64,000 bases of DNA from contig NC_067120.1 in assembly GCF_021347895.1 (NCBI RefSeq), positions 14,369,361 through 14,433,360 of the forward strand, in the 5' to 3' direction. Each line of letters begins with the position of its first letter. The stretch's first letter is position 1. The notes under the pieces were generated by a model, which saw only the letters and a program-made list of their open reading frames with translations, was not told where the DNA came from and searched no databases. Below are positions 58,223 to 64,000 of the stretch, one piece after another. Made by a program: the position numbers and the translations under genes. Origin of the DNA: Acanthochromis polyacanthus. Lineage: Eukaryota; Chordata; Actinopteri; Pomacentridae.

Positions 58223-59430
58223 CACTGTAAAACATCATAAACTGGTTAAACATATGAGAAAGCTACTCCAGTAAACCAAAAACCAGTTCAGATGAAAATC
58301 CAGATTTTATCAAGTCAACAACTTCATATGATGTTATTTTTTATATACTTTAAGATAAATCATGAGAGCCATGACTGAGTATGATACCTTGAAACCGCAG
58401 TGTGCTGATTACAGTATCAAAAGCATAGATTCAGGCTTTATAGATTTCCTATGTAACAATCCTAAAGAACCGATCCAGATTATTCTTAAATTTTCAAGAT
58501 CAATTTCCAGTTTAAACATGGAAACATCACATGGCTGAGCTACTCCAATATTACAACTTGTCGTTGTGTAATGTAGAGTGTTTTTACAGTGTTTTAGCAG
58601 AATTGTAGGTGAGCTGTTGTGCTCAAGCTGCAGTGAGTAGGGAGGCTGGGTAACACTTTATAATAACTATACACTATTAAGCATTAGTTAAGCATTGGTT
58701 CAGCATAATTTAAGCATTAGTTAATCCTTAAATCCTCATGAACTCATCATGAATTCACCATTAGTAATGCATTACAAAGCATGAGTAAAGACAGTTTTAA
58801 ATGTTCAACTAACACATTATTAAGCATTAGTTAAACATTAGTAAAATGCTTAATTCATCGTTAACTCATCATTTGTAACTAATTAGTTATACGTGCTTAA
58901 TTAATCATGAATTCATGATCTGTATGGCATTTATTATGCATTACTAAGCACTTAATAAATCCGGTTAAAAATGTTTTGTTGCTCATTGATAATCTCAGTT
59001 GTTAATACTTTATAAAGGGTTAGCAACTGTGTTAGTATATGATTTACAAACACATATTCATACTCAATGAATAACTTATTAATGCGGTTACTACTCATTA
59101 GTTAAGTATATTCCGTGAGCCCATCTAAAGTGAGGACAATCTATGCTTTATAAAGCATTTATAAATGACACAGAAGCAAAGATATACAAAGTGTCAGTTT
59201 TATTGGTCCCAAACAATACAAGCTCTTTTAAATACACACTTTAAACAAATACAATCTATAAAATTTCAATTAAACTTGACAAACATCTTCAAATAACAAC
59301 AGTCTGTGATCGTATAAAATAGAAAAATAAAATACAAGCTCTTTTAAATACACATTTTGCAATCCTTAACATTTCAAGTAAACTGGTGAACTATCTCTTT
59401 AGGGCACACACACACCAGAGGTAAGTGGGT

Positions 59431-59852
59431 GCCCTTGAAGTGCACAAAGTGCTTTACAGTAAAACAAATATACCGTTTTCAAATATTGCAAGATAACACT
59501 AGATAATTTCTGCAACCTGTTTGCCTCTACGATCAGCTGTCATCTCTCCAGCGTGACTTCTGCATTTTGGAGCATGCGCACTAGCGTTTTGGACGGTAAG
59601 AGCATGCGCAGTAGCGTCTTACACGTCCCAGAGTCCTCCAAGTCCCAGTCTCCTCCGCGGTTCTGGAGAGCCAGACCGCGCGGGTTTTTTTTTTAATTTT
59701 TCTCAAATGCTGAAGTCGGAGAGAGAACCCGCAGGAGAGATGGCAGCTGATCGTAGAGGCAAACAGGTTGCAGAAATTATCTAGTGTTATCTTGCAATAT
59801 TTGAAAACGGCATATTTGTTTTACTGTAAAGCACTTTGTGCAATTCAAGGGC
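59431..59852. repeat. Inner hairpin 1 of the palindromic element
   Basis: Arms 59,431-59,549 and 59,734-59,852 are complementary (119 bp each, few mismatches), around a 184-bp loop rich in CpG. The loop holds a repeated GCATGCGCA(C/G)TAGCG motif. Confidence 0.85.
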
Positions 59853-60038
59853 ACACACACACCAGAAGTAGGTGGCTGCCTGATTCTGGGATTCCGCCAA
59901 TGTAATTCAATGGGAAACGAGCGAATTCCTCCTCCTGCAACTTTTACCTTTGGCAGGAGGAGGAATGTACTCGTTTCCCATTGAAATGCACTGGCGGAAT
60001 CACAGAATCAGGCAGCCACTTACCTCTGGTGTGTGTGA
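59853..60038. repeat. Inner hairpin 2 of the palindromic element
   Basis: ACACACCAGAAGTAGGTGGC...CAATGGGAAACGAG pairs with CTCGTTTCCCATTG...GCCACTTACCTCTGGTGTGT around the centre near 59,945. Its right arm overlaps the inner end of the outer right arm. Confidence 0.8.
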
Positions 60039-61222
60039 CCTAAAGAGATAGTTCACCAGTTTACTTGAAATGTTAAGGATTGTAAAGTGTGTATTTAAAA
60101 GAGCTTGTATTTTATTTTTCTATTTTATACGATCACAGACTGTTGTTATTTGAAGATGTTTGTCAAGTTTACTTGAAATTTTATAGATTGTATTTGTTTA
60201 AAGTGTGTATTTAAAAGAGCTTGTATTGTTTGGGACCAATAAAACTGACACTTTGTATATCTTTGCTTCTGTGTCATTTATAAATGCTTTATAAAGCATA
60301 GATTGTCCTCACTTTAGATGGGCTCACGGAATATACTTAACTAATGAGTAGTAACCGCATTAATAAGTTATTCATTGAGTATGAATATGTGTTTGTAAAT
60401 CATATACTAACACAGTTGCTAACCCTTTATAAAGTATTAACAACTGAGATTATCAATGAGCAACAAAACATTTTTAACCGGATTTATTAAGTGCTTAGTA
60501 ATGCATAATAAATGCCATACAGATCATGAATTCATGATTAATTAAGCACGTATAACTAATTAGTTACAAATGATGACTTAACAATGAATTAAGCACTTTA
60601 CTAATGTTTAACTAATGCTTAATAATGTGTTAGTTGAACATTTAAAACTGTCTTTACTCATGCTTTGTAATGCATTACTAATGGTGAATTCATGCTGAGT
60701 TCATGAGGATTTAAGGATTAACTAATGCTTAAATTATGCTGAACCAATGCTTAACTAATGCTTAATAGTGTATAGTTATTATAAAGTGTTACCGGGAGGC
60801 TGTTGCTAGAGAGAGAGTTGGGGAGCTTCACAGATCTGTACAGTGCAGAGAGACATCTTAAGTCATTTTAAGGCAGGAAGGGATAATTATTGCTATTATT
60901 AGGAGAAGTAGTAGTACTAGTAATTATAGTATTTTAAAAAAGTCTATAAATGTAATTTTGATACGCAAAAATGAAACCGAAGACGTTAGGATTACTAATT
61001 TAGGTTCTGTACGTACAAAAGGGTGCTTCTTCATTTGGCACAAAGACCTTGAAGTTTCCTTATGCTTGCACATGATCGGTGGACATACATGCGTTCTAAT
61101 ACAGACTACTGCTGCACTACGAAACACAAGGGCAACAAAGAATTCATTTGTTTTCTACATCTGAAGTGGCACGAGAAAAGTTAAATAAATACATGAATAA
61201 AACAGTGCATGACTCCTTAACA

Positions 61223-61579
61223 GGGCTGCACAGTGGGCTAGTGGTTAGCACTTTCGCCTTGCAGCAAGAAGATCCCTGGTTCAAATCCTGGCCTGTGCCT
61301 GGGATCTTTCTGTGTGGAGTTTGCATGTTCTCCCTGTGCATGCGTGGGTTTTCTCCGGGTACTCCGGCTTCCTCCCACGGTCCAAAAATATGCTGAGGTT
61401 AATTGATTATTCTAAATTGCCTGTAGGTGTGAATGTGATTGTTTGTCTGTATATGTAGCCCTGTGACAGACTGGCGACCTCTCCAGGGTGTCTCCTGCCT
61501 TTGCTTGAGTCAGCTGGGATAGGCTCCAGCACCCCCCGCGACCCTAGTGAGGATAAAGCGGTGTATAGAGAATGGATGG
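61223..61579 (+). mobile_element. tRNA-derived V-SINE-like retroposon (copy 2)
   Basis: tRNA-like head GGGCTGCACAGTGGGCTAGT with A-box-like TGGGCTAGTGG (61,234-61,244) and B box GGTTCAAATCC (61,278-61,288); the central TGTGGAGTTTGCATGTTCTC domain; tail TATAGAGAATGGATGG. An exact 14-bp target-site duplication ATGACTCCTTAACA flanks it (61,209-61,222 and 61,580-61,593). Same family as the copy at 17,977-18,338, opposite orientation. Confidence 0.87.
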
Positions 61580-61699
61580 ATGACTCCTTAACAATCATGA
61601 AAATGCAAACAGGATCAAACCTGAGACTAAATTTACTTCAAGGTAGCAAAATTTCAACTTTGAGTTAAACTATTCTATGATATTTTACAGTGTACATTT

Positions 61700-64000
61700 G
61701 TGTCACGTCTGCAGAAGTCTGCATGTGTGGTTCTGACTGGAAACCAGTAACTGGGTCTGGAAACAACGCTGTCATGGTGGTCACTGCTTTTTATCTCCCT
61801 CCAGCCCGTTGGAGACCCTGTTTCCTAAGATTAATGTGGAAACCTGTTAATACCATTCGATTTTGGGGACTTCGAGGACCATAACTCTTACTACTGTCCT
61901 ACCCCACAACTACGGTTGTTTTTAAATGTCCAACGACCCGATAATGATGTTTCCAGAGTTTATTTTGGACCTGCTACACTTTACGCTGCCGCCTTTCTGC
62001 AGCTGCCCAGGTAATTTCTCCTCCTTTCCTTCAGATAACTAGTAGAATACATGAATGAAATATGGATGCAGCTCGAAATCAACTCCAGCGGCATCCAATC
62101 TCTTGAATCAACTTTGGGGATGTTTCCCTGCCAACTCTTGCTTGGATACCAACACTTCCTTAGCAACTGCATGGCCAGCGGCTATATATGTGCATTTAAT
62201 GGTGACAGGAGCTGCAGGGCTCAGCTGTTGATGGAACACAGTTATCCTTTTTCTCATTACTGTCTGCTCTATGTGAGATTCACCAAGCCTGAGGGAAACC
62301 ATCAGGGACTTATGTGTGTGTGTGCACAGTGTGGCCAAAAAGGAGAACAGGCCGGCTCCTCGAAAACACCTGTCCAATACTTGGAGCAGAAACAAACAAA
62401 GGATTTCTTCCTCATCACACTCCAGATGTCACCAGATATGATGTAAACACAACTCCCCGAGAGAAATTGCTCAGATATGTTCAAAGTGCCAGAACTGCAT
62501 GCATAATTTCATTTGAGATCATAAAACACAAAATTAGGTGCTCCTCCTGTGTTTTCTACATGCTGGAAAATTGCAGTCATGCTCACTTTGACTTAAACCT
62601 AAGACAGGTATAACCCAAAATTCAGTATTCACAAGAAAACCTGCAGTGCTGGATGCAGCTCTATTTTGGTTTGGCATAAAAACCTCAGAGTGGAGAAGAG
62701 CTGATGTTATGCTTAATGAGACACCTTGACATTTCATATTTCATTTAGTTATCTTTCTTCCCCAGACAAGTTGCAATGCTTGTTAAACCTACAAGCTGTA
62801 AAAACTAAAAATGTCAGAGAAACCCGTAATGTGACTGCTGATCTTGGAGGAGAAAGGAATATAAAAACGGTATTTCTTGTCTGCTGCCCCCTCCCCACAC
62901 AGATGGCAGTCTGTGGGCCCCACCGCTGGCTCCTAATGGTCTCACAAGGTCAGCAGACCGGCTTTCATCTGCTCAAAATTCCTGCTTTTAAAACATTGCA
63001 TTTACCATCAGCCCTCAAAAATATGCTGCCACAGAAGTCTCTCAAATGCAAACTAAAACCAACCTGAACAGCTGATTTACAGACTGTGTTACTACTAATG
63101 TGTAATTGGTCTATTGTTTAAAGCGGCACATTTTTCTAATGTCATCCACAACCGTTTGTCTGTGAAAACTGTCCCTTTTAAAGGTGAAACACAGAGATGG
63201 TTAACACCTGACTCTAGACAAAGCAGACAGCTGTTTTGAGCTAGAACGCTCCATAACCCTTTGTACATTATCCACGCAGCACGAAATGAGACCATAGTGG
63301 AACATTTTGATGCTAAAGAAACAGATAATAGCACCAGGAGCCAGTACAGATCAAAACGATAAATATGTGACTTCATGAGGTGGTCCAAATGATTTAGATA
63401 GTTTGAATCATGTTTTACCCTTCATGTTTGATTGATGGTACTCAGAAAAAAATCATTTTTGTTGCTGAAATGCAGACATTTGATATGTTACTGTAAAGTT
63501 AGAGGGTTAAAATGTTTGACTTAACTGTTATCTTATGAGGCTTCAAGAGGCTTAAAAATGCAGCCACAAAGAAGAATGTTGCTAGAAGTGTTGTGTTCTC
63601 TTGCTGTAAATGAGCGGGCAAGATGATAGTTTTACCGTTGTTGTGATGATGTTAGTCAATGAAACACATAAACAGTCTCCAGTCCTGCCTTTATGAAGTG
63701 CCTACGATGCTAAGAAACTTGGAAAAATGAGGAGTCAAGGCTACAGAACTCAAAAGACTAAAGAAACAACCGCTACAGTGACTACAAGTACAACTCTGCA
63801 ATTGGCATTTTTCACATTTTTTCTCTCCCTTTGAGCTATCTGCAAGTCACTGTTTTCAAAATCCACCCTACCTTGAGAAGCAACACTAGCAACAGTCTCC
63901 GGACAGCAAACTAACCCACAGGAAAGTTTTACGGAGGATTTTGATCATACAGCAAGGTGGTGAATTAGCCATGTTATTCATAGTTGTCACCTCTTTGTGC
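61700..64000. other. Intergenic sequence to the window end
   Basis: No coding exon, RNA gene or repeat family recognised. Open frames of 60-131 residues lack domains and splice context. Confidence 0.4.

Larger units (their letters stand above)
58649..60793. mobile_element. 2.1-kb palindromic foldback DNA transposon, non-autonomous
   Basis: Ends GGTAACACTTTATAATAAC and GTTATTATAAAGTGTTACC are exact inverted copies. The arms (58,649-59,432 and about 60,012-60,793) are complementary over about 780 bp with roughly ten mismatches by eye. Flanked by a perfect 9-bp direct duplication GGGAGGCTG (58,640-58,648 and 60,794-60,802). Repeated GCATTAGTTAA motifs lie near both ends, as expected of transposase-binding subterminal repeats. 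No long open frame. A 9-bp duplication is the usual hallmark of Mutator-like elements, so a MULE-type or other foldback element is my reading; the superfamily is not proven. High arm identity points to recent insertion or arm homogenisation. Confidence 0.85.
58540..60990. repeat. Copy B of a middle-repetitive family, split by the palindromic element
   Basis: CTACTCCAATATTACAACTT...CTGCAGTGAGTAGGGAGGCTG on the left of the palindrome and GTTGCTAGAGAGAG...TGTAATTTTGATACGC on its right parallel copy A at 17.8-18.4 kb. Removing the palindrome and one copy of the 9-bp duplication restores one continuous repeat. Confidence 0.55.
58223..61692. mobile_element. Possible parent MITE-like element hosting nested insertions
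   Basis: The left end CACTGTAAAACATCATA and the right end TATGATATTTTACAGTG are inverted copies with one mismatch over 17 bp, each bordered by TA. If they are true ends, the original element was about 0.9 kb before insertion of the palindromic element and the SINE. CACTGTAAAA ends are common in fish, so chance pairing of two separate elements is possible. Confidence 0.35.

Noticed and set aside
58649..60793. Repeated GCATTAGTTAA units as a CRISPR-like or tandem array
   Set aside because: Units are irregularly spaced, mirrored in both arms and part of a transposon with a target duplication; the host is a vertebrate.
61223..61300. tRNA gene
   Set aside because: A- and B-box-like motifs are present but belong to the head of a SINE with tail and target duplication; no complete cloverleaf was seen.
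58223..61692. Single large 3.5-kb transposon
   Set aside because: Internal target duplications show separate insertions; the outer 17-bp inverted ends are kept only as a low-confidence parent element.

Overview
This window is vertebrate nuclear DNA, almost certainly from a ray-finned (teleost) fish. It has spliced genes with GT-AG introns, two Q50 homeodomain/OAR exons, a seven-exon tetraspanin gene, V-SINE-like tRNA-derived retroposons, a decayed Tc1-like transposon, several fish-type dispersed repeats, and three very long uninterrupted CA/TG microsatellites. No bacterial, phage or plasmid signal was seen.

Layout. (1) 1-1761, + strand: the last two coding exons of alx4, a paired-type homeobox gene; the start of the gene lies left of the window. 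(2) About 1.8-20 kb: alx4 3' UTR/flank and a gene-poor interval with conserved-looking A/T-rich homeodomain-type blocks, a Tc1-like pseudogene (12.8-14.1 kb), a RecQ-like helicase fragment of probable transposon origin (14.2-14.6 kb), fish repeats (16.7-17.7 kb) carrying a strong CTCF-like site, and a reverse-oriented SINE with a clear target-site duplication. (3) 20,563-25,358, - strand: the complete coding sequence of tspan18 in seven exons, 246 residues, every junction in phase 0. (4) About 25.4-58 kb: no recognisable protein-coding exon. It probably holds the long 5' part of tspan18: a well-formed candidate non-coding exon (51,580-51,682) and a candidate CpG-richer first exon/promoter (52,487-52,800) are on the - strand, together with blocks that look like regulatory sequence. 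(5) 58.2-61.7 kb: a stack of nested transposable elements. Its centre is a 2,145-bp almost perfect palindrome flanked by a 9-bp target-site duplication; a second V-SINE-like copy lies in the same stack. (6) 61.7-64 kb: unremarkable intergenic sequence.

How the parts may work together. ALX4 is a transcription factor of craniofacial and limb mesenchyme; TSPAN18 is a membrane organiser linked to calcium entry and to cranial neural crest adhesion. Here they converge tail to tail about 18.8 kb apart with no gene between. From memory of the human locus, CD82 lies between ALX4 and TSPAN18 and the two genes are divergent, so this arrangement differs. The non-coding sequence on both sides of tspan18 could serve either gene.

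The most unusual object is the palindromic element at 58,649-60,793. I did not find an undescribed multi-gene system, and I do not claim one.
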